NCBI GenBank assembly: GCA_910585965.1
Contig: CAJUHH010000002.1
Coordinates: 124,001 to 188,000, forward strand
Direction of reading: 5' to 3'
DNA: 64,000 nucleotides
From: an uncultured Lachnospiraceae bacterium
Lineage (GTDB): Bacteria; Bacillota; Clostridia; Lachnospirales; Lachnospiraceae
Shown here: positions 25,614 to 34,331 of the stretch, one piece after another
Numbering within the stretch: the stretch's first letter is position 1
How the letters are laid out: every line of letters begins with the position of its first letter
Made by a program: the position numbers and the translations under genes
The notes under the pieces: generated by a model
Seen by the model: only the letters and a program-made list of their open reading frames with translations
Told to the model about the DNA's origin: nothing
The model's database searches: none

Positions 25614-25814
25614 TAGAACAGGAAGTCGTCCGGGCGACTATAAAGAGGCTTTAGGCCCGGAGCGTCGGGAGCATGCTGCTTCCGGGTAGCGGAAAGGAGG
25701 GCAGAAAAAAAGCCGCGTCCCCAAACAAGACCAACGGCTTTCCAATAAATACAATCCAATTATAGCGCGGATTGTAACGGATGTAAAGAAAAATATAAGA
25801 AATGTGGTGATGAA

Positions 25815-27800
25815 TTGGATTATTTGAATGTAAAGGAATATGCATCATTACGTGGGTGCAGTGAACGTTATGTATGCAGATTAATCCAAAACGGAAAGGT
25901 AACAGCAGAAGAAATTGAGGGAGTTGTTGGAAATTCCGGCCGCCAATACCGCATACCGCTGGCTGCGATCGAACCCAAGTACATAAAGAAATGGAAGAGG
26001 ATCCAAGGGAAGGAAAAAGCAATGCCGCCGGCACCGAAAGAAGCAGCTACTGCGCCGCCTGTTGCTGCCATGGAAGGGATTACGGCGGATGACAGGGAAG
26101 AAATTGCCTTATGGAAGAAAATACTGGCGGAATGGCAGGAGTACCGAAACGGGGCAAAGAGCAAGAAAAGGGCGGACGAGGAGTTCGTCGCCTACCTGAA
26201 GGAGCAGCACCCGGGCATGAAATTCAGCCAGAGGATACTGTACCGAAAATTGGAGGCGGCGAACCGGCAGGGGGACATGGCGCTGCTGGACCGGAGGGGA
26301 AGGCACGGGAACCATGCAAAGGCGATACCGGATGCCGTGTTCGACATCTTCGAGTATTATTACCTGGACGAGTCCCGGAAAACGGTGGCGAGGTGCATGG
26401 AGCTGACGGAGCTGGAGATCCGGCGCAACAGGGGGGAGCTGCAGCAGTGCCTCCCGCTGGCATCCTTAAGCACCTTTGCCCGGGCGGTGGACAGGATCCC
26501 GGTGCCGGTGCTGAAATACTACCGGTTCGGCGAGAAGGCATTCCGGGACGAGTGCGCTCCATATGTCAAACGTATTTATGAAGATCTGGCATCCAACGAC
26601 ATATGGGTGTGCGACAACCATACCTTCGACGTCTTCGTGGACGGCGGGGAGGGCAGCCGCCCCGTCCGCGTGTACCTCACGGGCTTCCTGGACGTGAGGA
26701 GCCGGAAGATGGTCGGCTGGTACGTGACGGACGCGCCCCGGTCGGATGCGACGCTGTACGCCTTGCGGCGAGGGATTGAGAAATACGGCATCCCGAGGAT
26801 GGTATATTCCGACAACGGGAGGGAGTTCCTGACCCATGACATCGGCGGCAGGGGGTTCCGAAAGAGCGCAAAAACGGACGGGCATGAGCCGCCCACCATC
26901 CTCCGGCACTTGGGGATCGAGTTCCGGACGGCGCTGGTAAAAAACGCGAAGGCCAAGATCATCGAGCGGGCGTTCCGGGAAGTGAAGGAATGCTTCTCCC
27001 GGCTGTTTGACGGGTATACGGGGGGGACCACAGCGGAAAGGCCGGAGCGGCTGAAGAAGACCGGGAGGCTTGCCTCCAACTTCACCCTGCTGGAGGAGTT
27101 TGCCGGGTATGTGGACGTGTACATCGAGGGGCATTTCAACAAGCAGCCCCACAAGGGCGACGGGATGGGCGGCAGGACGCCGGACCAGGTGTACGCACAG
27201 TGCCTGTACGAGCAGCGGGTGGCCAGGCCGGACCAGCTGAACCTGATGATGCTGCGCAACAGCCGCATGGTGAAGGTGCAGCGCAGCGGCGTGTGCCTGA
27301 AGCTGTATGACAGGGAGCTGTATTTTAACTCGGACGAGCTGCTGATGGGGCATATCGGGGAAAAAGTGTATTTCCGGTACGACCCGGACCATCTGGAGGA
27401 AGTCCGGGTCTACGACGAGCAGGACCGGTTCCTGTGTACGGCGCAGCAGAAGGGGGCATTGTCCTATTTTGCATCCAAGGAGGAGGTGCAGAAGGCGATG
27501 AAGGAAAACCGGGAGCTGGAAAAGGCGGTGAAAGCCTACATGAAGAAAAAGGGCATAGAGGCGGAGGACGCGCTGAAGCTCATACTGGAGGAGGCCGCCG
27601 CAAGGATGGAGGAGCCGGAGGGGATAAACCCGAAGGTCGTCATACCGGTGAGGATGCAGGAGGCGGCATTGGAAGAGGGCGTTTATATGGAGGCGGTCGG
27701 CGCGGAACCCATAGACTGGTCAAAGGCGCTGGAACGCTTCCGCGCCGCAAAGGCAGAACAGGAGGAGGACCATGGCAGAGGGAAACAGCATGACGTATGA
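25815..27800 (+). CDS. Mu-type DDE transposase (MuA-like)
   Basis: 661 residues. It cuts and joins phage ends and drives integration and replicative transposition. An N-terminal helix-turn-helix of excisionase type (NVKEYASLRGCSERYVCRLI) is followed by DNA-binding helices. The RNase H-like catalytic core has D267 (WVCDNHTFD), D333 (VYSDNGREF) and E384 (KIIERAFREVK), spaced as in MuA. The C-terminal part is basic, then acidic, fitting MuB interaction. The start is TTG 25815, with GGTGA four bases upstream; the nearby ATG is out of frame. An inverted repeat ACAATCC/GGATTGT upstream (about 25750-25775) may be an operator. It overlaps the ATPase gene by 29 bases. Confidence 0.95.
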   Translation: MDYLNVKEYASLRGCSERYVCRLIQNGKVTAEEIEGVVGNSGRQYRIPLAAIEPKYIKKWKRIQGKEKAMPPAPKEAATAPPVAAMEGITADDREEIALWKKILAEWQEYRNGAKSKKRADEEFVAYLKEQHPGMKFSQRILYRKLEAANRQGDMALLDRRGRHGNHAKAIPDAVFDIFEYYYLDESRKTVARCMELTELEIRRNRGELQQCLPLASLSTFARAVDRIPVPVLKYYRFGEKAFRDECAPYVKRIYEDLASNDIWVCDNHTFDVFVDGGEGSRPVRVYLTGFLDVRSRKMVGWYVTDAPRSDATLYALRRGIEKYGIPRMVYSDNGREFLTHDIGGRGFRKSAKTDGHEPPTILRHLGIEFRTALVKNAKAKIIERAFREVKECFSRLFDGYTGGTTAERPERLKKTGRLASNFTLLEEFAGYVDVYIEGHFNKQPHKGDGMGGRTPDQVYAQCLYEQRVARPDQLNLMMLRNSRMVKVQRSGVCLKLYDRELYFNSDELLMGHIGEKVYFRYDPDHLEEVRVYDEQDRFLCTAQQKGALSYFASKEEVQKAMKENRELEKAVKAYMKKKGIEAEDALKLILEEAAARMEEPEGINPKVVIPVRMQEAALEEGVYMEAVGAEPIDWSKALERFRAAKAEQEEDHGRGKQHDV

Positions 27801-28680
27801 AGAGGCGATCGCGGCGCTTTCCGCATACAGGGATGAAACCGGGAAGAGCCAGAGGGCGATAGCTAGGGAGCTGGGGATCAGCGACGGGCTGGTGAGCGCG
27901 TTCCTGTCCGGCAGCTATAAAACGCCGCACACTATCATCCCGAAGGTGGAGAACCTGACGAGGGTGAAGGAGAAACGCCGGGTGGCCCCGGAGGAGCCGG
28001 GGTTTGCAGAGACGACGGTTGCCAAGGCGGTGATGGAGGCCATAAGCTACTGCCATCTGCAGGGGAAGGTGGCGGTGGTGTACGGGGATGCCGGGACCGG
28101 GAAAACGATGGCGGTCAGGGAATACCTGAGGGGGAACAGCCTGGCCATAGGGGTTACGGCGTCGCCAGCCTATGCCAGCATAACGGGAATCAACGACCTG
28201 CTCGTGAAACACCTGGGGGCAAAGGAGCGGGTGGCAAGAAAGATTTATGCGGAAGCCGTGGAAAAGCTGCGCGGCTCCGGCCGGGTGCTGGTAGTCGACG
28301 AGGCCCAGCACCTGACGGTGAGGACGCTGGATTATTTAAGGTGCATCAGCGACGAGTCCGGGGTCGGGCTGGCGCTGGTGGGGAACTATGAAGTATATAC
28401 AAAGATGAAGGGCTCCGGCGAGGCGGCCTTCGCGCAGCTCTTCAGCCGGATCGGAATGAGGAGGCAGGTCCTTACGGGCAGCATCTGCAGAAAGGACGTG
28501 GAGCTGGTATTCCGGGAGGCCTTCCTGGACGGGGAGAGCGTGGATCTGCTGCTGCGGATAGCAAGGACGAAATACGGGCTGCGCGGGGCGGTGAACGTGT
28601 TCGTGAACACGGCCGCCGTGTTCGGGGGCGTTACGGCGCCGGAGCTGGCGCGGATGGCGCAGGAAATGAATATCGGATAG
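27772..28680 (+). CDS. AAA+ target-selection ATPase (MuB-like)
   Basis: 302 residues. MuB polymerises on DNA, protects the phage itself from self-insertion and delivers target DNA to the transposase. An N-terminal helix-turn-helix (KSQRAIARELGISDGLVSAF, about residues 25-44) matches the MuB arrangement. Walker A is GDAGTGKT (105-112) and Walker B VLVVDEAQ (172-179), followed by a sensor-like VGNYEVY. The overlap with the transposase implies coupled translation. Confidence 0.93.
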   Translation: MAEGNSMTYEEAIAALSAYRDETGKSQRAIARELGISDGLVSAFLSGSYKTPHTIIPKVENLTRVKEKRRVAPEEPGFAETTVAKAVMEAISYCHLQGKVAVVYGDAGTGKTMAVREYLRGNSLAIGVTASPAYASITGINDLLVKHLGAKERVARKIYAEAVEKLRGSGRVLVVDEAQHLTVRTLDYLRCISDESGVGLALVGNYEVYTKMKGSGEAAFAQLFSRIGMRRQVLTGSICRKDVELVFREAFLDGESVDLLLRIARTKYGLRGAVNVFVNTAAVFGGVTAPELARMAQEMNIG

Positions 28681-28690
28681 GAGGGGGAAA

Positions 28691-29011
28691 ATGGACAGTC
28701 TGGAGAAGCTGAAAAAAGAATACTGGAAAGTCCTGGCGCGCACGCGCAAGTCCGGGAGGATCAGCCAGGGGGTAAAGGACAAGGAGGAGGAGCGCTGGGG
28801 AAAATTTGACGAGGACGTTGTCATGGAGGCGCTGCGGATACACATGTCACATTACCCGGATTACAAGGAAACCTATACAAGGGGGATCATGAGGAACCTG
28901 GCACAGAAAAAGGAACGGACGGGGAAGGCCGCAGGGACGGGCATGCGCCACGGGTTTGAACAGAACAAGTATGATTTTGACGCGCTGGAAAAGGCGCTGC
29001 TCGGCAGCTAG
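28691..29011 (+). CDS. Early phage protein of unknown function, 106 aa
   Basis: ATG 28691 follows GGAGGGGG. The protein is basic and helical (SLEKLKKEYWKVLARTRKSG, then YKETYTRGIMRNLAQKKER). No family recognised. It lies 10 bases after the MuB-like gene in the replication operon. Confidence 0.65.
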   Translation: MDSLEKLKKEYWKVLARTRKSGRISQGVKDKEEERWGKFDEDVVMEALRIHMSHYPDYKETYTRGIMRNLAQKKERTGKAAGTGMRHGFEQNKYDFDALEKALLGS

Positions 29012-29026
29012 CAGCAGGGGGGCAGG

Positions 29027-29416
29027 ATGGAAAAGAGAAAAATCCGTATTGGAAGCCTGGTGGATGTATGCGGGTTATGTAAATGGAGCGTGGTCCATTC
29101 CTGCAGCCTGCACAGCTGCGGGGAGGCGGCCCGGAAAGCGGAAGAATATTATAGGAAGGAAAGGGGGCGTATCCGGATGGAGGAATATAAGGGCAGCCCG
29201 GACAGCAGCCGCTATGGGGGAACCGTCATGGAGGCGCTGCACGGGGTGCTGGGAGTCAGTGTGGATGCAGATAAGGAATCCATAAGGAAGGAATATTCTT
29301 TGGATGAAATATTGGACGCAGTGCTGGTGTATGAGGGGATTTTGGGGTACAGCGGGAAACTGGTTCGGATCATAGAGGAAATTTTCGGCGTGGACCTGCT
29401 GAAAAAAGATGTTTAA
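29027..29416 (+). CDS. Early phage protein with Cys-rich N terminus, 129 aa
   Basis: GGGGGGCAGG precedes the ATG. CGLCKW and CSLHSC near the N terminus (about residues 15-31) could bind zinc. The C-terminal half ends in LVRIIEEIFGVDLLKKD. No family recognised; operon position suggests a DNA-related early role. Confidence 0.6.
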   Translation: MEKRKIRIGSLVDVCGLCKWSVVHSCSLHSCGEAARKAEEYYRKERGRIRMEEYKGSPDSSRYGGTVMEALHGVLGVSVDADKESIRKEYSLDEILDAVLVYEGILGYSGKLVRIIEEIFGVDLLKKDV

Positions 29417-29428
29417 GGAGGCATTCAT

Positions 29429-29833
29429 ATGCAGTTAAAAAAGGCTTTAAAGGTTTTGGAGGCTGTGCTGGCGGCAACGGCGCTGGCTGGCGGGTGGCTG
29501 CATGCCACCGGAAACACGGACAACCCGTACGGGGAGCCGTTCCGGCTGGAATGCACGGCGTATTACGAGGGGGAGGTGACTGCCAGCGGGCAGGAGGTGA
29601 GGGAAGGAATCTGCGCCGGGAAAAGGGAGTGGCTGGGCCTGACCTGCATCATGTACGAGGACGACGGCGGGAAGCCGGGGGCGTGCATCGGGATCTACGA
29701 GATGCTGGACACCGGCGGGGAGCCGCGCATAAAGGACGGCAGCTGCATCGACGTGTACATGCCGGGGCGGGAGGAATGCTTGGAATGGGGGCGGCGCACG
29801 GTATGGGTGCAGCTGGTGGAAGCGGAAGGATAA
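29429..29833 (+). CDS. Exported 3D-domain protein
   Basis: 134 residues. An N-terminal hydrophobic segment (ALKVLEAVLAATALAGGWL) looks like a signal peptide or anchor. The rest matches the 3D domain (named for three conserved aspartates): CTAYYEGEVTASG, YEMLDTGG, and KDGSCIDVYMPG with a WGRRTVWVQLV end. 3D domains occur in wall-lytic proteins of the MltA/RpfB group, so it may act on peptidoglycan. AAGGAGG precedes the ATG. Being in the early operon rather than the lysis cassette is unusual. Confidence 0.75.
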   Translation: MQLKKALKVLEAVLAATALAGGWLHATGNTDNPYGEPFRLECTAYYEGEVTASGQEVREGICAGKREWLGLTCIMYEDDGGKPGACIGIYEMLDTGGEPRIKDGSCIDVYMPGREECLEWGRRTVWVQLVEAEG

Positions 29834-29891
29834 AAATAGGACGGTAGCTGCCGGGAAGCTCTGGCATTGCCTTCATGCAGGGGGAAAGAAT

Positions 29892-30077
29892 ATGACAGTA
29901 AAAAAAATAATTTCAGCATTAGCGGGAGACAACACAATCCTATATATCAGAAATAAAGATTTTGGCCTTGCCACAAGCGGGAACTGGTATCAGGATCATG
30001 TCCTGAACTATATGGACCATGAAGTGGAATCCTTCACATGGCAGGATGATGACAAAATCTATATAGACATAAAATAA
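29892..30077 (+). CDS. Hypothetical phage protein, 61 aa
   Basis: GGGGGAAAG precedes ATG 29892. Small acidic protein (HEVESFTWQDDDKIYIDIK). No family recognised. A small hairpin GGGCC-GCAA-GGCCC follows its stop. Confidence 0.55.
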   Translation: MTVKKIISALAGDNTILYIRNKDFGLATSGNWYQDHVLNYMDHEVESFTWQDDDKIYIDIK

Positions 30078-30163
30078 GGGCCGCAAGGCCCGCTGTAATG
30101 CAGCCGTAGACGGTCACAAGCCCGTAAATGCAGAGTGAGGCGGAAAAGAAAGGGAGTGGGAAA

Positions 30164-30436
30164 ATGAATACCAAAAAGGTCACAAGGGCGGGGGCGGTCA
30201 GCATACCCGTGGGGATCCGGCGCGAAATGAACATCCAGGCCGGCGACGCGCTGGATGTGGAAGCGGGAGGCGGGTTCATACTTGTCAGGCCGCACCTCCC
30301 AAGGTGCGTGTTCTGCTCAGGGACGGAGGACGTGGCGCTGTACATGGGAAAAGGCATATGCCGGCTTTGCGCGGGGAATGCCGGAAAGGAGCATGGGAAT
30401 GGAAAACAGGAGGATGCTGGCAGAAAAAGAGATTGA
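30164..30436 (+). CDS. AbrB/SpoVT-like DNA-binding protein with C-terminal zinc motif
   Basis: 90 residues from ATG 30164 (AAGGGAG upstream). Residues 1-45 form a swapped-hairpin domain (TKKVTRAGAVSIPVGIRREM, then GDALDVEAGGGFILVRP). It is followed by CVFCSGTED...GICRLCAG, a C-x2-C / C-x2-C zinc ribbon. The pairing of AbrB and a zinc motif suggests a phage transcription regulator. Its end overlaps the next gene by 38 bases. Confidence 0.7.
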   Translation: MNTKKVTRAGAVSIPVGIRREMNIQAGDALDVEAGGGFILVRPHLPRCVFCSGTEDVALYMGKGICRLCAGNAGKEHGNGKQEDAGRKRD

Positions 30437-31142
30437 TGTAACAAGGCTCCAGGAAATGGACACGGACGAGCTGGTGGAATTTGCTTCTGCAAAAGACCAG
30501 AAGGCGAAGGAAACGGCTGCAGAGGTTGACTTGTTGAAAGCGGAGCTGCAGCGCAGGGCGGAAAAGGAGCTGGAGGAAAGGAACATTAAATTCACGGGAT
30601 TTTTCGGAAAAACCAACAGCTATGTGAATGTTTCCTGCGCGCAGAAACTGGAGATCCTGAATATGCCCATGGTAACAAAACTGCTGGGGGAAGGGCTGCT
30701 GAAGGACAAAGTCACGGAGAAGCCTGCGGAAGTAAAATACGAGGTGGAAAAAAAGTTCCGCCAGGCATTGATCGCTGTCATTACCGGCGATTATGACAAT
30801 GAGTTTACCATAGAGCAGATCGTGGACCATGCCGGATGGCGGATGGATGCAAAACAAAGGAGCCTGGTCCTTAAGAAGCTGAAGGGGGAATATGCCAAGG
30901 ACATCGCGATGCTTCGGAAAACGCTGGGCGATCCGGCCCTGAAGGCGGATGAGGAGCTGTATTACATCTATAAAATTAAAAACTGGGAGCTTGTCCGGGC
31001 ATTTTTTCCCGCAGAGGATTTTAGGGCATTGGCAGAAGAATTAAAGAAATATGTTATCGTGGACGAGACTCCCAGGATAGAACTGAAGTACAGCAAAGGG
31101 GTGGTGGAAGATGGCGTCAAAAGCAACACCGGCGCAGCTTAG
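30399..31142 (+). CDS. Early phage protein of unknown function, 247 aa
   Basis: ATG 30399 is chosen because AGGAG lies seven bases upstream; a frame open further upstream overlaps the AbrB-like gene. An N-terminal coiled coil (AEVDLLKAELQRRAEKELEE) is followed by NIKFTGFFGKTNSYVNVSCA and a helical C terminus. In Mu a Gam-type nuclease inhibitor sits in this area, and the coiled coil would agree, but the sequence is not convincing as Gam. Treated as unknown. Confidence 0.65.
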   Translation: MENRRMLAEKEIDVTRLQEMDTDELVEFASAKDQKAKETAAEVDLLKAELQRRAEKELEERNIKFTGFFGKTNSYVNVSCAQKLEILNMPMVTKLLGEGLLKDKVTEKPAEVKYEVEKKFRQALIAVITGDYDNEFTIEQIVDHAGWRMDAKQRSLVLKKLKGEYAKDIAMLRKTLGDPALKADEELYYIYKIKNWELVRAFFPAEDFRALAEELKKYVIVDETPRIELKYSKGVVEDGVKSNTGAA

Positions 31143-31530
31143 GAAAATATACGTCCTTGCCAGGGAAAACGGGATGGATTCCGACCTGCTCCACCTCCAT
31201 GTTTCCCGCATTGCAGGGAAGGACAGCCTGTCCAGGATCAGCATTACGGAAGCGGTGAAGGTGATCGACAGCCTTTCCGGGAAAAAGAAGGGCAGGGAGG
31301 AACGGATAACAGCCAGGCAGGAATGGAAAATCAAGGACCTGGCAAAAGCGATGGGATGGAGGAATGAAAAAGGGGAAGCGGATGAAAAACGCCTGGACGG
31401 CTTCCTGCGGGAACGGACGGGCGTGGAGCATTACAAGTGGCTGACAAAAAAAGAGGCATCCGGCGTCATCGAGGCGTTCAAGGCGATGCTGGAGAGGCAG
31501 AAGGAGGAAGAAGATGGAGGCAGTTTATAA
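31111..31530 (+). CDS. GemA/gp16-type regulator (DUF1018)
   Basis: 139 residues. PAQLRKIYVLARENGMDSDL and ITEAVKVIDSLSG are the N-terminal GemA signature, repeated as RQEWKIKDLAKAMGW and ASGVIEAFKAMLER. In Mu, GemA modulates host gene expression and DNA state and lies upstream of Mor, as here. It overlaps both neighbours. Confidence 0.85.
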   Translation: MASKATPAQLRKIYVLARENGMDSDLLHLHVSRIAGKDSLSRISITEAVKVIDSLSGKKKGREERITARQEWKIKDLAKAMGWRNEKGEADEKRLDGFLRERTGVEHYKWLTKKEASGVIEAFKAMLERQKEEEDGGSL

Positions 31531-32821
31531 CAAAGTGTATGATTTTTCCGTGCATAACGGGAAGATCGACTGGGACAAGGTCAAAGAGGCAGGGGTCGAT
31601 TTCGTGATGCTACGCGCCGGCTACGGGAAAAACAATATTGACGAAAGGTTTTATGACAATGCCAGGGAGTGCATGCGGCTGGGGGTCCCGTTCGGGATAT
31701 ACTGGTTTTCCTATGCATATACAGAGGAGATGGCGGAAAAGGAAGCGGAATATGCTCTTGAGGCGGTAAGGAAATATAAACTGTCCTGCCCGGTGGCCTA
31801 TGACCTGGAGTATGATACCGTAAAATATGCCGGCACAAAAGGAGTAACGATCGGAAGGGTGCTGGCGACAGCGATGGCGGCGGCTTTCTGCAGCAGGGTG
31901 GAACGCGCGGGTTACATGGCGGTTAATTATTCGAACCAGGATTATTTAAAGAGGATGTTTGGCAGCGAGCTGCTTTCTTACCCGCTCTGGTATGCAAGGT
32001 ACAACAAGACTGCGGGGCGGGATGATATGGCGCTGTGGCAGTACAGCTCGGAGGGAAAAGTCCCGGGGGTCGGAGGAAAGGTGGACATGAATTATGCTTA
32101 CAGGCAGCTTCCGAACAGGGATACCGGCCGGATGGAGGCAGAAGGCATTGAACTGACAGAGGGCGTAACAGAATATTCCGTCAAAAGGGACGGCGGCAGA
32201 TATTTCCTGCTGGACGGCAGGATGACGAACTTCCGGGTAAGGGAATTCCGCTGCCGGGACGGGAGCGACGCGGTCAAGGTGGATGCCGGGCTGGTAAGGA
32301 TCCTGCAGTTTATGCGGGACTATTTCGGGAAGCCGGTGTCAGTCAATTCCGCCTACCGCACGGAACCCTATAACAGGAAAGTGGGCGGCGCGTCCATGTC
32401 CAAGCACTTGTACGGCATGGCGGCTGATATCCGCATAGAAGGGGTCGCGCCAGTGACGGCGGCCGCTTATGCGGAGGGCATCGGCGTGAAGGGGATCGGG
32501 CTGTACGGCAGTTTCCTGCATGTGGACACGCGTGAGGAGAAATATTTCTGGGCGGAGCGGTCAGGAAACAGCGTGTCCACTTTCGGGGGAAGCCCGGTGC
32601 CGGGAAAGGTCCCTGAAGATGGAACCGTGCTGAAACAGGGAAGCAGGGGGGATGACGTTGTGTGGCTCCAGAAGCGACTGAATGCAAAAGGCATGGACTT
32701 GGAGGCGGACGGCAGGTACGGGGAAAAAACCAGGGAGGCTGTGGCCGCATTCCAGAGGACGGCGGGGATCAAGGAGGACGGCATCGCCGGCCCGGTAACG
32801 ATCGGGTGTTTATCCGTGTAG
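31514..32821 (+). CDS. Three-domain endolysin: GH25 muramidase, M15-like peptidase, peptidoglycan-binding
   Basis: 435 residues. Residues 1-205 are a GH25 lysozyme: YDFSVHNGKIDWDKVKEAGV, FVMLRAGYG, and the catalytic AYDLEYD with a closing ALWQYSS. Residues 225-345 are a zinc D-Ala-D-Ala peptidase-like (YcbK/M15) domain: NSAYRTEPYNRKVGGA, SKHLYGMAADI and FLHVDTR give His/Asp/His zinc ligands. Residues 365-435 are PG_binding_1 (LKQGSRGDDVVWLQKRLNAKG). It would cut both glycan and peptide bonds. No signal peptide, so release needs a holin. It lies before the Mor gene, away from the holin-like genes. Confidence 0.93.
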   Translation: MEAVYNKVYDFSVHNGKIDWDKVKEAGVDFVMLRAGYGKNNIDERFYDNARECMRLGVPFGIYWFSYAYTEEMAEKEAEYALEAVRKYKLSCPVAYDLEYDTVKYAGTKGVTIGRVLATAMAAAFCSRVERAGYMAVNYSNQDYLKRMFGSELLSYPLWYARYNKTAGRDDMALWQYSSEGKVPGVGGKVDMNYAYRQLPNRDTGRMEAEGIELTEGVTEYSVKRDGGRYFLLDGRMTNFRVREFRCRDGSDAVKVDAGLVRILQFMRDYFGKPVSVNSAYRTEPYNRKVGGASMSKHLYGMAADIRIEGVAPVTAAAYAEGIGVKGIGLYGSFLHVDTREEKYFWAERSGNSVSTFGGSPVPGKVPEDGTVLKQGSRGDDVVWLQKRLNAKGMDLEADGRYGEKTREAVAAFQRTAGIKEDGIAGPVTIGCLSV

Positions 32822-32850
32822 GCTGTTTGGCAGAGAATCGGAGGTGGCAT

Positions 32851-33183
32851 ATGATTACGGAAGGGATACTTGAGAACCTGGCGATGGACGACCTACAGGA
32901 GAAGCATAGGGAATATGCCGAGGTGATCGGTGTTGAAAATATCATAAAGCTGTCAGAAACTTTCGGGGGGAGCAGATTTTATATCCCCAAGAAACAGGAG
33001 CTGGTCAAGAACAGGATATTTCGTGCCATCTCCGAGGAATATGACGGGACTAACATCCGAGAGCTGTGCATGAAGTATGATGTCTCGGAGTCTACGGTAT
33101 ACAAGGTGGTAAAGGAGAAGATTGCCAAGGGGAAGAAGAAATCCATACCCGGGCAGATGAGCCTGGCTGATTATAATATTTGA
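32851..33183 (+). CDS. Mor/C-type middle-late transcription activator
   Basis: 110 residues from ATG 32851, with GGAGGTGG upstream. IGVENIIKLSETFGGSRFYIP and NIRELCMKYDVSESTVYKVV (helix-turn-helix) match the Mor activator family, which in Mu turns on the next transcription stage. It is the last gene before a terminator and the start of the lysis/structural operon. It is expected to act on a promoter in 33184-33295. Confidence 0.88.
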   Translation: MITEGILENLAMDDLQEKHREYAEVIGVENIIKLSETFGGSRFYIPKKQELVKNRIFRAISEEYDGTNIRELCMKYDVSESTVYKVVKEKIAKGKKKSIPGQMSLADYNI

Positions 33184-33235
33184 CTTGCTCTACTATAAGG
33201 AGTTTTATAAAACAGACAGCGCGTGTAATAGTGTA

Positions 33236-33281
33236 TTAAAATACCATCATGGGGCAGCCCATGGATGGTATTTTAATTTTT
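33236..33281 (+). terminator. Terminator between Mor and structural genes
   Basis: TTAAAATACCATC (33236-33248) pairs with GATGGTATTTTAA and is followed by TTTTT. CTACTATAAGG upstream (about 33189-33200) might be the -10 part of a Mor-dependent promoter; no -35 is visible. Confidence 0.75.
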
Positions 33282-33295
33282 AGGAGGAAAAGGAT

Positions 33296-33796
33296 ATGGA
33301 AAACTGGCTTGTAGGATTAATTACTGCAGCAGGCATTTCTCTGGCTGCTTACCTGGTGGAGAGCGGGGCGAGGGTCCTGCGGGCGGAGCTGAAGAAAAGG
33401 ACGGCGGAAGCGGAGGAGGCAGAACGCCATGTGCTGGCGGCGGCATTCGAGGGCGCTGACAAAGTGCTGGAAAAAGTGACAAGGGCCACGGTAGGGAAGC
33501 TGGAGGGGAGCGTCGCTGCAGAACTCCGGGAAAAGGTGAAGAACGGGGAGGCGGAGTATGAGGACCTGTGCAGGGTGTCGGAAACCGCATGCAGGGAGAT
33601 CATAGGACAGCTGAAGCCGGAACTCCAGACCGTCCTGCTGGAGTGCATCGGGGACATGGAAGGGTACATAAAAAACAGGATCGAGAACGTGCTGCCGGAA
33701 GTCAAGGCGGACTATGCCCGTATAACGGCCGGCGGCACGGCAGGATGCGCGGACAGGGGGGATACGGCGGATGGGACAGTGGCTGCACAGGCATAG
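33296..33796 (+). CDS. Holin of the LLH/phage_holin_6 type
   Basis: 166 residues; AGGAGG precedes ATG 33296. A single N-terminal membrane segment (LVGLITAAGISLAAYLV) is followed by a long coiled coil rich in Ala, Glu and Lys, the layout of LLH-family holins. It would form the pore that frees the endolysin. First gene of the late operon. Confidence 0.75.
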   Translation: MENWLVGLITAAGISLAAYLVESGARVLRAELKKRTAEAEEAERHVLAAAFEGADKVLEKVTRATVGKLEGSVAAELREKVKNGEAEYEDLCRVSETACREIIGQLKPELQTVLLECIGDMEGYIKNRIENVLPEVKADYARITAGGTAGCADRGDTADGTVAAQA

Positions 33797-33878
33797 GCTC
33801 CGGCTTGCCGCATGGCTGCTGGTGCTGGCGGCGGCAGCAAGCGCCGGGATCAGCATATGCCTTATGGGGCGGCATTGA
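33771..33878 (+). CDS. Small membrane protein, 35 aa
   Basis: GGGGGG precedes ATG 33771, which overlaps the holin gene. A basic N terminus and one membrane segment (LAAWLLVLAAAASAGISICL) suggest an antiholin- or Rz1-like partner in lysis. Confidence 0.45.
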   Translation: MGQWLHRHRLRLAAWLLVLAAAASAGISICLMGRH

Positions 33879-33902
33879 GGAAACATGGAAGGAGGACGGG
33901 GG

Positions 33903-34331
33903 ATGGTCGATATGGGGACAGCGGAGATGGTCAAGTTCATAATAGATATCGGGATAACCCCGGTCCTCCTTGTCGTCTTTGTCCGGTATTTTATCAAGCA
34001 GGATGAAAAGCGGCAGCAGTCCGTGCGCGAGGAGTATGACGGGGCGCAGAAAAGGATCGCGGATATCGAAAAGGCCGCGAAGGACAGGGAGAACGTCATG
34101 CTGGCGGCGTCCCAGCAGAGGGAGGCGCTGCTGCAGTCCGAGGCCGCCAAAAGGGAGAACCTCATCCGCAGGGAGGCGGAAAAACGCGAAGGGATCCTGA
34201 TGACGAACCTGGAGCGGATTACGGACACGATGGGGGACATATCGCGCTCCATGCAGGACATCCAGGCGAACATCGGGAAGATAGACGAGCGGATCGACAG
34301 GCTGGAGTTGGGGGGAAGGCATGATGGATAA
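33903..34331 (+). CDS. Membrane-anchored coiled-coil protein (BhlA/holin-like)
   Basis: 142 residues from ATG 33903 with GGAAGGAGG upstream; ATG 33885 is an alternative. One membrane span (FIIDIGITPVLLVVFVRYFI) then a long coiled coil (KRQQSVREEYDGAQKRIADIE onwards). The layout fits BhlA/UviB-type bacteriocin or phage holin-like proteins. Confidence 0.65.
   Translation: MVDMGTAEMVKFIIDIGITPVLLVVFVRYFIKQDEKRQQSVREEYDGAQKRIADIEKAAKDRENVMLAASQQREALLQSEAAKRENLIRREAEKREGILMTNLERITDTMGDISRSMQDIQANIGKIDERIDRLELGGRHDG

Noticed and set aside
25651..26034. Minus-strand 127-codon frame before the transposase
   Set aside because: It runs opposite the transposase N terminus, and its composition and lack of a ribosome site mark it as a shadow.
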